From Erythrobacter sp. EC-HK427 (GTDB taxonomy: Bacteria; Pseudomonadota; Alphaproteobacteria; Sphingomonadales; Sphingomonadaceae), in contig NZ_LR701479.1 of NCBI RefSeq assembly GCF_902498745.1, positions 1,566,152-1,630,151 on the forward strand: a DNA stretch of 64,000 bases, in the 5' to 3' direction. Positions 7,624-17,068 of the stretch are shown here, piece by piece. The notes under the pieces were generated by a model that searched no databases, was not told the DNA's origin, and saw only the letters and a list, made by a program, of their open reading frames with translations. A program made the translations under genes and the position numbers. Every line of letters starts with the position of its first letter. The first letter of the stretch is position 1.

Positions 7624-9528
7624 CTATTCTGCCGCCACTACCCGCGCGAGCAAAGCCTCGACCTGAACCTGCGCGCCTTCGCTGGCGGAAAGCTCCGCCA
7701 CCACCCCGTCGAAGGGCGCGGTGAGGGCGTGCTCCATCTTCATCGCTTCGAGCACCAGCAGCCGCTGCCCGGCGGTGACGGCTTGGCCTTCGCTGACATC
7801 GACCGCGATGACCTTGCCCGGCATGGGTGCGAGGATATCGCCGTCGTGGGCGGCGGTTGCACCTTCGGAATTGTCCCCACGCACTGAGAACACATACGTT
7901 TGGCCGCGCTCGGTGACAAAAATCACGCCGTCCGAAGTCATGGTAGTCGGGATACCAAAGTCCTCGTCGTGGCGGCTACTATCGCCGGACTTTGCGCCTT
8001 TGCTCGTGTGAAGAACGACGGTTTGGCGCCCATCGGCATTAAGGCGAAAGCCAAACAACTCCGAGCGCAAGGCTCCCTCGGGAGTGAACGAGGGTTGGGA
8101 CCAGTCCAAGTAATCGCGGCGATAACGACGGGCGGCGGCGTCGATTACGGTCTGAGGCGGCTCAGTGTCTGGCATTAGCGCATCGCCTTCGCGCTCGATC
8201 AGTCCGGTATCGAGTTCCTCATGCGCGAACTCATCAAGTGCAGCGCATTCAAACAGGAACCCTTGGTTCGTTTGCAGCGGCGCGACATAACTGTTGTTGA
8301 GAGCCGACAGTAATGCCTGTCGTGCTGCTTCACGATCCTCCCCGTGAACGACGATTTTTGCGATCATTGGATCGTAAAAGGCATTGACCTCGTCACCATC
8401 TTCGACCCCCGTCTCTATCCGAGCGCGATTATCTAAGAAGAGGGCGTCGATCCTGCCGGGGCTCGGCAGAAACCCCTTCGCCGGGTCCTCGGCATATAGC
8501 CGCGCCTCGATGGCCCAGCCGTTGATACTCAGCTCTTCTTGGCGGAGCGGAACCGGCTCACCGCTCGCCACGCGCAACTGCCATTCGACCAGATCGACCC
8601 CGGTGATTTCCTCGGTGACGGGGTGTTCGACCTGCAGGCGGGTGTTCATCTCCATGAAGAATATGCGGTCGGCGCGCAGGCCTTCGCTGGCATCGGCGAT
8701 GAATTCGATGGTGCCCGCGCCTTCGTAATCGACCGCTTTCGCGGCGCGCACGGCGGCGGCGCAGATCGCTTCGCGGGTGGCGGCGTCCATGCCGGGGGCG
8801 GGGGCCTCCTCGATCACCTTCTGGTGGCGTCGCTGGAGCGAGCAGTCGCGTTCGAACAGGTGGACTACGTTGCCGTGGGCGTCGCCGAACACCTGCACCT
8901 CGATATGGCGGGGCGAGGTGATCCACTTTTCGAGCAGAACTTCGTCATTGCCGAAGCTGGCCTTGGCCTCGCGGCGGCAGGATTCCAGCGCGGCCACGAA
9001 ATCCTCGGGCGCATCGACCTTGCGCATCCCCTTGCCGCCGCCGCCTGCCACGGCTTTGATGAGCACGGGGTAGCCTATCGCCTCGGCCTCCTTGGTGAGC
9101 CGTTCGACCGACTGGTCGGAGCCGTCATAGCCCGGCGTCACTGGCACGCCCGCCGCGCGCATCAGCTGTTTGGCCGCGTCCTTCAGACCCATCGCGCGGA
9201 TGCTGGCGGGCTTGGGGCCGACCCAGATCAGCCCTGCATCCAGCACCGCCTGCGCGAAGTCGGCGTTCTCGCTCAGGAACCCGTAACCAGGGTGAACCGC
9301 CTCCGCGCCCGTCGCTTTGGCCGCCGCGATAATCCGCTCGCCCACCAGATAGCTCTCGGCAGCGGGCGAGGGGCCGATATGCACCGCTTCATCCGCTTGG
9401 CGCACGTGCAGCGCCTTGGCATCGGCATCCGAATAGACCGCCACCGTCGCCACGCCCAGCGCGCGGGCGGTGCGGATAATCCGGCAGGCAATCTCGCCGC
9501 GATTGGCGATCAGGAGTTTGGCAATCAT
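7624..9528 (-). CDS. Acyl-CoA carboxylase alpha subunit (biotin carboxylase plus BCCP)
   Basis: A 634-residue subunit that would carry ATP-dependent carboxylation of biotin for an acetyl-, propionyl- or methylcrotonyl-CoA carboxylase. Order of domains: biotin carboxylase N-domain from KLLIANRGEIACRI, ATP-grasp domain with GGGGKGMR near residue 165 and the MEMNTRLQVEHPVTE motif near 290, a linker domain, and a C-terminal biotinyl domain with EAMKMEH near residue 602 (Lys biotinylated). No beta subunit lies in this window, so the substrate cannot be decided. The ATG at 9528 overlaps the stop of the upstream gene by 4 bp (ATGA). The codons after it start directly with the domain. Confidence 0.9.
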   Translation of the reverse strand: MIAKLLIANRGEIACRIIRTARALGVATVAVYSDADAKALHVRQADEAVHIGPSPAAESYLVGERIIAAAKATGAEAVHPGYGFLSENADFAQAVLDAGLIWVGPKPASIRAMGLKDAAKQLMRAAGVPVTPGYDGSDQSVERLTKEAEAIGYPVLIKAVAGGGGKGMRKVDAPEDFVAALESCRREAKASFGNDEVLLEKWITSPRHIEVQVFGDAHGNVVHLFERDCSLQRRHQKVIEEAPAPGMDAATREAICAAAVRAAKAVDYEGAGTIEFIADASEGLRADRIFFMEMNTRLQVEHPVTEEITGVDLVEWQLRVASGEPVPLRQEELSINGWAIEARLYAEDPAKGFLPSPGRIDALFLDNRARIETGVEDGDEVNAFYDPMIAKIVVHGEDREAARQALLSALNNSYVAPLQTNQGFLFECAALDEFAHEELDTGLIEREGDALMPDTEPPQTVIDAAARRYRRDYLDWSQPSFTPEGALRSELFGFRLNADGRQTVVLHTSKGAKSGDSSRHDEDFGIPTTMTSDGVIFVTERGQTYVFSVRGDNSEGATAAHDGDILAPMPGKVIAVDVSEGQAVTAGQRLLVLEAMKMEHALTAPFDGVVAELSASEGAQVQVEALLARVVAAE

Positions 9529-9992
9529 TCGGCGGGCGGCCCCTCGCAGCCTTCGGTTTCGTGGCTGTAGGTAATGGTGGCGATTTTCCACGCGCCGTCG
9601 ACCCGCATCAGCGTGAAAATATCCGTCCCGCAATGGCTGCGATTGCCGCTGATAAGGAAGTCATAGCTGGCCGAAACCACCGCCACCGTGCCGAATTCCT
9701 CCGTGCGCAGATCCCACAGTGGCTCGGCAATGTCGAAGGGCAGGCCCGCCAATTGCGCGACCAGATCGGCCATCGGGCTGAAGCCGACATCATCGGGCCC
9801 CTCCAGCTCCTGCACCGATGCGACCACCGTATCCGGCATCATCAGCGCGGTCATCGTCTCGGCGTCCTTGGCGCTGAAGGCGTCCATAAAGGCGATCACG
9901 GTCGCTTCCGGCCCGGCGTCCTGTGCGTGGAGCGTGGCGGGGGCAACAAGCAGGGCAAGCGCTGCAAAAAGGGGTGCAAACAGGCGTTTCAT
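9525..9992 (-). CDS. Secreted SnoaL/NTF2-like protein
   Basis: A 155-residue exported protein: MKRLFAPLFAALALLVAP...LHAQ is a Sec signal peptide with an A-x-A-like cleavage site near residue 23. The mature part has the cone-shaped NTF2-like pattern (VIAFMDAFSAKDAETM, then MMPD, a central loop, and a DGAWKIATI strand). Such proteins can be enzymes or ligand binders; no catalytic set is evident, and two Cys (in SHCGTD and EGCEG) may form a disulfide. Its stop overlaps the carboxylase start by 4 bp, implying translational coupling between an exported and a cytosolic protein. Confidence 0.7.
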   Translation of the reverse strand: MKRLFAPLFAALALLVAPATLHAQDAGPEATVIAFMDAFSAKDAETMTALMMPDTVVASVQELEGPDDVGFSPMADLVAQLAGLPFDIAEPLWDLRTEEFGTVAVVSASYDFLISGNRSHCGTDIFTLMRVDGAWKIATITYSHETEGCEGPPAE

Positions 9993-10067
9993 CGGGGTTC
10001 CTCCTCCGGCGCAGAGATGCCCGTGGCGGCCTGCAATTGCAACCGAAAGCCGATGAACGTCGCGGCG

Positions 10068-11147
10068 TCAGGCGGGGCGCACACCCTCGTCGGGCAGAGG
10101 GGTCTCGCGGATATCGGGTGCGGGGCGATCTTTGCGCGCCAGGGCGATCAGCTTGCCGCGCGTCCATACAGGCTCGGCCTCGGGCGGGTAGGAGCCGCTG
10201 ACCGCTTCGACCAGCCCCGCACCCACCAGTCCCAGCTTTTGCAAACTGCCGGTGTGGACGCGGTGATCCCACGCGGCAGGCCCTTGCGCGACAACCTCGC
10301 GCCCGATCTCGCCATAAATATTCGCTGCCGCCAGAATTGCCCAGCGTTGCCGAAAAGCGAGGTGCCCTGCGCCGATGCGCGCATGGGCATCGTGCAGCCG
10401 CGCCATATCGACCATCCGCTGCACAATCGCCACCAGCGCGTCGCGGTTCGTGACTTTCATGTGCTGGCCGGGGGGAATATCCGCCTCCACCAGCCATTCT
10501 TCGGGGATGTAGCAGCGGCCCGCCGCGTCATCCTCCCAGATATCGCGCACGATATTGTTGAGCTGGAAGGCAAGGCCCAGATCGCAGGCACGGTCGAGCG
10601 TGTCTTCGGCGTCAGCGGGCACGCCCATCACCTGCGCCATCATCACGCCCACTGCGCCCGCGACGTGGTAGCAATAGCGCATCAGGTCAGCCTCGCTACG
10701 CGGCCGCCAGCCTTCGGCATCCAGCTGGAACCCGTCGATCACATCATCCGCCATTTGCCGCGTGAGTCCGACCTCGCTGGCGACTTGCCCCAGCGCGTCA
10801 AACGCCACATCGGCGGTCGGCTGCCCGTCCAGCGCGCGGTGGGTGAGGATGCGGATGGCCTCCACGCGGTCAAGCGCGCTGGCTTTGTCGAGCGACAATT
10901 CGCCGCCATGATCCTGCCCGTCGGCAATATCATCGCAGCGGCGGCACCAAGCGTAGAGCAGATGCGTGCGCTCGCGCGTCGTCCGGTCGAGCAGCATGGA
11001 CGCGACGGCAAAACTTTTGGAACCCTTGGCGATGCTCGCCTTGGCCTTTTCGACCAGCGCCGCGCGGGGCCGCCCGCCGCCCACCTGCCGCGGCGTGGCT
11101 TTCACCACATGGCTGGCGACTAGGGGGCGCGGCTTTATCCGCTTCAC
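10068..11147 (-). CDS. crtB: Phytoene synthase
   Basis: A 359-residue prenyltransferase that would condense two geranylgeranyl diphosphates into phytoene. Both Asp-rich motifs are present: CRRCDDIADG near residue 70 and NIVRDIWEDDAAGRCYIP near 195-215. The start is a GTG whose first bases overlap the stop of the LOG-family gene (GTGA), so translation is probably coupled to it. It is part of the crtY-crtI-LOG-crtB block on the minus strand, giving the lycopene-to-beta-carotene branch of the yellow-orange pigments typical of erythrobacters. Confidence 0.94.
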   Translation of the reverse strand: MKRIKPRPLVASHVVKATPRQVGGGRPRAALVEKAKASIAKGSKSFAVASMLLDRTTRERTHLLYAWCRRCDDIADGQDHGGELSLDKASALDRVEAIRILTHRALDGQPTADVAFDALGQVASEVGLTRQMADDVIDGFQLDAEGWRPRSEADLMRYCYHVAGAVGVMMAQVMGVPADAEDTLDRACDLGLAFQLNNIVRDIWEDDAAGRCYIPEEWLVEADIPPGQHMKVTNRDALVAIVQRMVDMARLHDAHARIGAGHLAFRQRWAILAAANIYGEIGREVVAQGPAAWDHRVHTGSLQKLGLVGAGLVEAVSGSYPPEAEPVWTRGKLIALARKDRPAPDIRETPLPDEGVRPA

Positions 11148-11725
11148 AAATCCTCGACCTTCATCTGCACGATGGTCTGGATCGGCTCGAAGGCTTCCAT
11201 CCGGGCGAGGAGATCAGGCAGCGTTTCGGCGACGATCATAATGTCTTTGTGCATCGGGCGGACGAAGCCCGTTTCCGCCATCTTGGCGTAGAATTCGACC
11301 AGCCCGTCATAATAGCCAAAGGCGTTGAGCAGCCCCACCGGATCGCTGTGATAGCCCAATTGCGCCCAGCTGATCGCTTCCCACAATTCGTCCATCGTGC
11401 CGACCCCGCCGGGCAGGGTGATGAACCCGTCCGACAGATCGGTGAAGAGCTGCTTGCGCTGGTGCATGGTCTGCACGACGTGGAGTTCGGTGCAATCGTG
11501 ATTGGCGACTTCCATATCGACAAGCGCCTGCGGGATAACCCCGATCACTTCGCCCCCCGCTTCGAGCGCGGCATAGGCAATCGCGCCCATAAGGCCCGCC
11601 TTGCCGCCGCCATAGACAACGCCAATTCCGCGTGTCGCCAGCGTGGTGCCGACTTCGCGGGCGAGTTCGATATAACGCGGGTCTGCGGGCGAGGCAGAGC
11701 CGCAATAGACAGCGATGCGGTTCAT
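11144..11725 (-). CDS. LOG-family (TIGR00730) nucleotide 5'-monophosphate phosphoribohydrolase
   Basis: A 193-residue Rossmann-fold protein. The YGGGKAGLMG loop near residue 38 and the signature PGGVGTMDELWE near residue 105 define the lysine-decarboxylase-like/LOG family, whose tested members release a base from nucleoside monophosphates, including cytokinin precursors. The gene sits between crtI and crtB and its stop overlaps the crtB GTG start. Its role in a carotenoid operon is not obvious; simple cotranscription is the safest reading. Confidence 0.88.
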   Translation of the reverse strand: MNRIAVYCGSASPADPRYIELAREVGTTLATRGIGVVYGGGKAGLMGAIAYAALEAGGEVIGVIPQALVDMEVANHDCTELHVVQTMHQRKQLFTDLSDGFITLPGGVGTMDELWEAISWAQLGYHSDPVGLLNAFGYYDGLVEFYAKMAETGFVRPMHKDIMIVAETLPDLLARMEAFEPIQTIVQMKVEDL

Positions 11726-11810
11726 AATGCACTCCGATGTTGATTTACGCGGAGATGCAGAGAAACGGAGGGAGGTTCAATTACTCCGTAGGCGCTTGAA
11801 ACATTTAGGC

Positions 11811-11876
11811 GCTCGCAGAGGCGCAGAGGCGCCGAGGTGGTGCGCAACGTCTCTGCGCCTCTGCGCCTCTGCGAGC
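11811..11876. repeat. Long inverted repeat with cctctgcg tandem units
   Basis: Arms 11811-11836 and 11851-11876 are inverted copies; the outer 21 bases (gctcgcagaggcgcagaggcg and its complement) match exactly. The spacer is about 14 bases. Each arm is itself a tandem run of cctctgcg-like units of 9 bp. It fills the 217-bp gap between crtI and the LOG-family gene, so it could attenuate or process the crt message. The rest of 11726-11942 shows no gene. Confidence 0.75.
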
Positions 11877-11942
11877 GAATGAAACCAACAGCGGCTTCGC
11901 CGCCGTGTCCCACCGCTTCTCCGCGTCGCCGTTTGACGCAAT

Positions 11943-13454
11943 TCACCCCAGCAAATCCTCCACCATCAACCCGGCGGTCGCCTTCGCGCTGCCGACCACG
12001 CCCGGAATACCCGCGCCCGGATGTGTGCCTGCGCCCACCAGATAGAAGTTGTTGATCACATCATCGCGGTTGTGGCCGCGGAAATAGGCGCTTTGCCACA
12101 GCACCGGCTCAAGACTGAAGGCGCTGCCCAGATGCGCGTTCAGATCCTGCGCGAAGTCCTTCGGCGCATAGTGGAACTTGGTCACGATACGGTCGTGGAT
12201 ATCGGGGATCAGGCGGCGGCCCACCTCGTCGAGCACGCGCTTCTCCAGCTCCGGCCCCACCGTGTCCCAGTCGATCGGCATCTTGCCCATATTGGCGACC
12301 GGCACCAGCGCGTAGAACGTGCTCTTGCCTTCGGGCGCCATGCTCGGATCGGTGACGGTCGGGTGGTGCAGATAGATCGAGAAATCGGCGGGCAGCGTGC
12401 CCTTGGCGTAGATATCGTCCACCAGTCCCTTATAGCGCGGGCCGAACAGGATCATGTGGTGCGGAATGCCCGGCCAGGTGCCTTCGAGCCCGAAATGCAC
12501 GACGAAGAGCGAGGGCGAGAAGCTCTTGCGCTTCAGCGACTTGGCGTAGCTTTTGCCGCGCTGGCTGTCACCCAGCAGGTCTTTGTACGAGTGCATGATG
12601 TCGGCATTGCTGGCCACCGCATCGAATTTGCCCTGCCAGCCGCTTTTGGTGATGACGCCAGTGGCGCGGTTGCCCAGGGTTTCGACCTTTTCCACCGGAT
12701 CGCCGACGATCATTGTGCCGCCCAGCCGCTCGAAATGGCGCACCATTCCGGCGATCAGGCGGTTGGTGCCGCCGCGCGCCCACCACACGCCGCCATCCTT
12801 TTCCAGCTTGTGGATCAGCGCGTAGATGCCGCTTGTCTTGAACGGGCTGCCGCCGACCAGCAGCGTGTGGAAGGAGAGCGCCTCGCGCAGCTTCTCGTTG
12901 CGGACAAAGCGGCTGACGGTCGCGTAAACGCTGCGCCATGCCTGATACTTGGCGAGCGCAGGGGCGGCTTTCAGCATCGACTTGAAATCGAGGAAGGGCA
13001 CCGTGCCCAGCTTCAGATAGCCTTCGCGGTGCACATCGGCCGAATATTGCAGGAAGCGGTCGTAACCTGCGACATCGGCGGGATCGAGCTTGGCGATATT
13101 CTTGCGCAGATCGACCTCGTCATTCGAATAATCGAAGTTCGTGCCGTCGGGCCAGTTGAGGCGGTAGAACGGCATGACATTCATCAGCTCGACGTCTTCC
13201 GCCATATCGTGGCCGGTCAGCTCCCACAGCTCTTTCAGGCAGGGGGGATCGGTGATGACGGTGGGGCCGGCGTCAAAGGTGAAGCCGTCCTGCTGCCAAT
13301 GATAAGCGCGCCCGCCCACCTTATCGCGGCCTTCGATCACGGTGGTGGCGATCCCTGCGCTTTGCAGCCGCATGGCGAGCGCCATGCCGCCGAACCCCGC
13401 GCCGATCACGCAGGCAGTGCGCCCCTTGGCGGTGCTTCCTTCAGGAGTGCTCAT
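11943..13454 (-). CDS. crtI: Phytoene desaturase
   Basis: A 503-residue FAD-dependent desaturase that converts phytoene to lycopene or neurosporene. The N-terminal dinucleotide motif is VIGAGFGGMALAMRLQSAG, followed by the GGRAY-type segment; the C-terminal carotenoid-desaturase signature is readable in YLVGAGTHPGAGIPGVVGSA. Its start overlaps the end of crtY by 4 bp (ATGA), so the two are coupled. Length is normal for bacterial CrtI (about 490-510). Confidence 0.95.
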   Translation of the reverse strand: MSTPEGSTAKGRTACVIGAGFGGMALAMRLQSAGIATTVIEGRDKVGGRAYHWQQDGFTFDAGPTVITDPPCLKELWELTGHDMAEDVELMNVMPFYRLNWPDGTNFDYSNDEVDLRKNIAKLDPADVAGYDRFLQYSADVHREGYLKLGTVPFLDFKSMLKAAPALAKYQAWRSVYATVSRFVRNEKLREALSFHTLLVGGSPFKTSGIYALIHKLEKDGGVWWARGGTNRLIAGMVRHFERLGGTMIVGDPVEKVETLGNRATGVITKSGWQGKFDAVASNADIMHSYKDLLGDSQRGKSYAKSLKRKSFSPSLFVVHFGLEGTWPGIPHHMILFGPRYKGLVDDIYAKGTLPADFSIYLHHPTVTDPSMAPEGKSTFYALVPVANMGKMPIDWDTVGPELEKRVLDEVGRRLIPDIHDRIVTKFHYAPKDFAQDLNAHLGSAFSLEPVLWQSAYFRGHNRDDVINNFYLVGAGTHPGAGIPGVVGSAKATAGLMVEDLLG

Positions 13455-14665
13455 CGAATGTCCTTGGTGTCTGGCGCGAGGAGGCTGGGCGATTTGGCCA
13501 GCAGTGCCCGCGCGCCGCGATGGATGGGTATGGGCGGTTTGCCGGAGAGAACGCGCAACTTGTCAAAAAGTGTCGAGCCCCCGGCATAGAAGCGCTCGAT
13601 AAGCGGCTCGGGCAGTCCGTAAAACCGTCCAAAAATGCGGTATCGCTGGTGCGCCGCCGCGCCGTGGAACAGCATCCGGCCCAGCGCGCGGTAAAAGCCC
13701 ATCCGGCGCCAATGCTGGCGCGCGGCGCTTTCCAGCTTGGCAGCGAGTTGTTCGCCGGGCAAATCCGCGTCTTCGGCAATTGCCAGCGCGATATTGACCG
13801 CGATCGGCAGGGTGTAGCTGGTGAGCGGGTGGACAAACCCGCCGCGCCCGCCCGCAATCGCCACGCCGGGAATGCGCTGCTCTGCCTGATAGGCGGCAAA
13901 ATCGCCGCCGGTGATGACGGGCAGCACGCCGGTCTCGAACCCCACAGGCTCGCCATCAATGCCATGCGCGCGGCAATATTGGTCGATCCGGCCCGACAGC
14001 GCGCTGCGATCAAGCTGCGGCGTATCGGCGTAATAGGTGTCCTCGACAAACACCTCTTCCAGCCCCAGCGGCAGGACATAGACGAAGCGGTAGGCCCCGC
14101 CATTGCCCGCCGGGGCCAACTGGTCAACCTGCGCGTCCATGATGACCGGGCGGGTGATGCCATGCGGCCCGGCGGTGCGGATATGGCGGCCCATGAACAC
14201 CTGCCAGCCGCCGCGCAGCGTTGCGGACGGGGTAAAGCCGCGGCAATCGATCACGCAGCGCGCGGTGATCTCCTCGCCGCTTTCCAGCAGCACGCGGTCT
14301 GCTGCGATCTGCGCGACGGGCCGGTTCGTCAGCAGCGTGCCGGGAGCCAGTTCGCGGGCCAGCGTCGCGGCGAAATCGGGGCTGGCGAGCGAGCGGTAAT
14401 CGGCTTCGAGTGTGCGTTCGAGTCCCGGAAAGCGCACGTCATAGCCGTGCGTCCATTCGGTCTTGCGGAAAGGGGCCATCAGCGCCTCGCCCGCAGGCGA
14501 AAGGTCGGTGGAAAACCAGCTCCAGCGGTGGTTACCGCCAATCGCCGGGCCGCCTTCGATGACGCGCACGGTCAATTCAGGGCGCTGCTGGCGAAGCGCG
14601 AGCGCGATCAGCCCGCCCGACAATCCGCCGCCGATAATGGCAATATCACAGGTGCGACCGCTCAT
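13451..14665 (-). CDS. crtY: Lycopene beta-cyclase
   Basis: A 404-residue flavoprotein that cyclises lycopene ends to beta-rings. It shows the FAD motif IIGGGLSGGLIALAL, the CrtY motif GGNHRWSWF near residue 43, and the C-terminal GGRGGFVHPLTSYTLP segment typical of CrtY. It is the first gene of the minus-strand carotenoid block; the upstream gap of 60 bp to the DUF2059 gene must hold its promoter unless it is read through. Confidence 0.93.
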   Translation of the reverse strand: MSGRTCDIAIIGGGLSGGLIALALRQQRPELTVRVIEGGPAIGGNHRWSWFSTDLSPAGEALMAPFRKTEWTHGYDVRFPGLERTLEADYRSLASPDFAATLARELAPGTLLTNRPVAQIAADRVLLESGEEITARCVIDCRGFTPSATLRGGWQVFMGRHIRTAGPHGITRPVIMDAQVDQLAPAGNGGAYRFVYVLPLGLEEVFVEDTYYADTPQLDRSALSGRIDQYCRAHGIDGEPVGFETGVLPVITGGDFAAYQAEQRIPGVAIAGGRGGFVHPLTSYTLPIAVNIALAIAEDADLPGEQLAAKLESAARQHWRRMGFYRALGRMLFHGAAAHQRYRIFGRFYGLPEPLIERFYAGGSTLFDKLRVLSGKPPIPIHRGARALLAKSPSLLAPDTKDIR

Positions 14666-14725
14666 GCGCTGTGCCTTAGCGTATCACGGGGCGGGCGCAA
14701 TGCCCCGCTTGGCAGTCCTGCCTCG

Positions 14726-15457
14726 TCAGTAGCCGTAACGGGCCAGAACGGTGGTGTAGATCGCTTCCAGCTGCGCTTCCTCGGCACCGGTCATCGGCTC
14801 GTTATCCATCGACACGCGGATGGCGAGCATCGGTTCGCGCAACGCCATGATGTTTTGCAGCAGGCGCGGATTGGCCATGAGGGTGTCTCCGATGGCATCG
14901 AATTCGGCCGGCGAGAGATCCTGCATCGCGCTGGCGCGGGTGGCTTCGACCGACCGCTGCGCGTCTTCGCGGGTAAATTCCTCGTCCGACATCAGCCGTT
15001 CCTGGCTTATGGACAGCTGGTAATTGCGCCGCGCGGCGCGCAGCATCCGCTGGCCCATTTCGCTTTCGTAGAATTCGGCGATTTCCACCGCTTCCTCCTC
15101 GCTCATCAGCGGGGCAATGGCGGCGAGAAAGTCATCCTGATGGAGCGCGCGGTTGCGGGTCATGTAAGCGGTCACCAGCGGCATCATCGCATCGGCCAAA
15201 GCCGCTTCGAACCCGGGATGGGCGGTCTCGATCTCCGCATGGAGCGGGGTGGCTGCGCCCATGATGTCCACCATAATATCCGCCAGCCGCCGCGCGCCCA
15301 GATCATCCGGATCGGACACCAGCACGCGGTAAAGCCGCTCATACCCCTCGGTCTGCGGGGCGAGCACGGTGGAGTTTGCGGCTGCCGGAGCAGCAAAGGC
15401 CGCAGGGGCGGGCAAAAAGGCGAGCGTGGCAGCGGCTGCGAGGAGGAGTTTGTGCAT
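14726..15457 (-). CDS. DUF2059-like secreted protein
   Basis: A 243-residue exported protein. A signal peptide (MHKLLLAAAATLAFLPAPAAFA) precedes a helical domain with the DUF2059 hallmark EIAEFYESEMGQRML near residue 135. Function of the domain is unknown; it is found in periplasmic proteins of many proteobacteria. The start at 15457 is chosen for the signal peptide; the frame is open to 15514. It lies upstream of crtY on the same strand. Confidence 0.72.
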   Translation of the reverse strand: MHKLLLAAAATLAFLPAPAAFAAPAAANSTVLAPQTEGYERLYRVLVSDPDDLGARRLADIMVDIMGAATPLHAEIETAHPGFEAALADAMMPLVTAYMTRNRALHQDDFLAAIAPLMSEEEAVEIAEFYESEMGQRMLRAARRNYQLSISQERLMSDEEFTREDAQRSVEATRASAMQDLSPAEFDAIGDTLMANPRLLQNIMALREPMLAIRVSMDNEPMTGAEEAQLEAIYTTVLARYGY

Positions 15458-15588
15458 GGCCCTGTGATACCACCGGGACGCGAACGGGCAAAGTGCCGCG
15501 TGATGCGGTGCCAAGAATTTACCCCAGCACGGAACCGCTTGCCCCGCTGGGCAGTTTCAGCAGCACATTAGACGGGAATTGTTGCACC

Positions 15589-16482
15589 ATGTTTCTTCGC
15601 CCCGCCGCCTCCTGCGCGGCCCTGCTTGCATTCGCCATCCCCGCCGCCGCGCATGCGCAAGAGAGCGAGGATAGCCCCAGCGGTCGCCCGCAGATTGACT
15701 TTGCAAACTCGGTGCTGGGCGGCGATTTTGTGACCGTAGGCGTGGGCGGCGCGCTTTCCCCGTCCTATTCGGGCTCTGACGATTACACGCCCAATGTCTT
15801 GCCGGTGATTATTGGCTCCATCGGCGGCGTCGATATCAACCCCAGTGCGGGCGGCGTGCAGATCGATTTCATCCCCGACGGTGAGGGCGATGTGTCGTTC
15901 GATTTCGGCCTTGCCGCGCGGGTTCGCGGGGATCGCAATGGCCGCATCGAGGACGAGATTGCCGAGCAATATGGCGAGCTTGATACCGCGATCGAAGTCG
16001 GCCCGCACGCCAGCGTCAGCTTTGACGGCGTGCTGATCCCGGTCGATTCGATCAGTGTCGGGACGGCGGTATTGTTCGATGTGGCGGGCGCGCATGACGG
16101 TTTTACGGTCAATCCGACCGTGTCCTATAGCACTCCCTTGAGCCTCGGCATTTTTGCCAATCTGACGTTCGGGGCCGAATGGGCGGACGAGAATTTCCAG
16201 GATTACTACCTTCGCTCCGATCCGCTCGCCTTCACCGGCCCGGCGCAGGACGCGCTGCCCGCGTTCGAGCCGGACAGTGGAGGCTTCCGCTCGGTCAGCA
16301 GCACGCTGCTGCTGGGCTTCGATCTTGATGGCAATGCGCTGAATGGCGGGCTGGGCGTGATCGTGATCGCCGGATATTCGCGCCTGCTGGGCGACGCGGC
16401 GGAAACGCCCTTCACCAGCCTGCGCGGCTCGCGCGACCAGTTTCTGGGCGGGATCGGACTGACTTACACGTTCGGGTTGTAA
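15589..16482 (+). CDS. MipA/OmpV-family outer membrane protein
   Basis: A 297-residue outer-membrane barrel. It has a signal peptide ending AAAHAQ, then alternating beta-strand sequence with the family's opening block (TVGVGGALSPSYSGSDDY, NVLPVI) and a C-terminal strand SRDQFLGGIGLTYTFGL suitable for BAM recognition. Family members scaffold murein synthesis (MipA) or act as general OMPs. The Met at 15589 is chosen as the only one fitting a signal peptide, although the frame is open from 15376. Confidence 0.85.
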   Translation: MFLRPAASCAALLAFAIPAAAHAQESEDSPSGRPQIDFANSVLGGDFVTVGVGGALSPSYSGSDDYTPNVLPVIIGSIGGVDINPSAGGVQIDFIPDGEGDVSFDFGLAARVRGDRNGRIEDEIAEQYGELDTAIEVGPHASVSFDGVLIPVDSISVGTAVLFDVAGAHDGFTVNPTVSYSTPLSLGIFANLTFGAEWADENFQDYYLRSDPLAFTGPAQDALPAFEPDSGGFRSVSSTLLLGFDLDGNALNGGLGVIVIAGYSRLLGDAAETPFTSLRGSRDQFLGGIGLTYTFGL

Positions 16483-16488
16483 GCTCGT

Positions 16489-17007
16489 TCAAATCCGGCT
16501 TGCGCGGCCATCCAGCTGCGAGAGCAGGCCGGGCGGCAGGGCGTACTGTTCTTCGGGATCAATCTCTGGCCCCGGCGCTTGAAGGCGCATGGGAATGCCG
16601 TTGCGGTCGATTGCAACGATTTCGCCCGCGTCAATCCACGCCTTCACCGGATGCCCGGTTCCGAGAGGGTGCGCACGCAGATCGTATCGCTCTTCCAGAA
16701 TGCTCATCCTGTAGACCGCGCCGTCGGCGACGAACAGGCAAGTCACCGCACGCGAACGCCCCTCACGGGCCGAGAACCAGCCGTAGAGATGCCCGCTTAC
16801 GGGTGTTCCGGCCTTGCGAGCACGGTGCGCCCGCCAGATCGAATGCAGGCCAGATAAGCCGCCCCACAGGCAAAGCGCAGCCAATGGGGCAACAGCAGCG
16901 CGGGCCAATAAAGACGCATCAGTTCCTCCCGCCGTCACTCCGGTGAGCGCGAAAGCTGCAAGGCCAATCCCGATGGCGGTGATCAGAAGGAAGGCCTGAA
17001 AGTTCAT
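16489..17007 (-). CDS. Hypothetical two-TM membrane protein
   Basis: A 172-residue protein I do not recognise. Two hydrophobic helices at about residues 5-25 and 33-52 are followed by a basic stretch and a soluble beta-rich domain containing GHLYGWFSAREGRSR and the C-terminal ALPPGLLSQLDGRA. It converges with the MipA gene with a 6-bp gap. Confidence 0.55.
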   Translation of the reverse strand: MNFQAFLLITAIGIGLAAFALTGVTAGGTDASLLARAAVAPLAALCLWGGLSGLHSIWRAHRARKAGTPVSGHLYGWFSAREGRSRAVTCLFVADGAVYRMSILEERYDLRAHPLGTGHPVKAWIDAGEIVAIDRNGIPMRLQAPGPEIDPEEQYALPPGLLSQLDGRASRI

Positions 17008-17068
17008 CGCGTGTTACTGTCGCGGCAGCGCAGGCGTGTTGCTATCCTGCACTGCCGCGCATTGCCGA

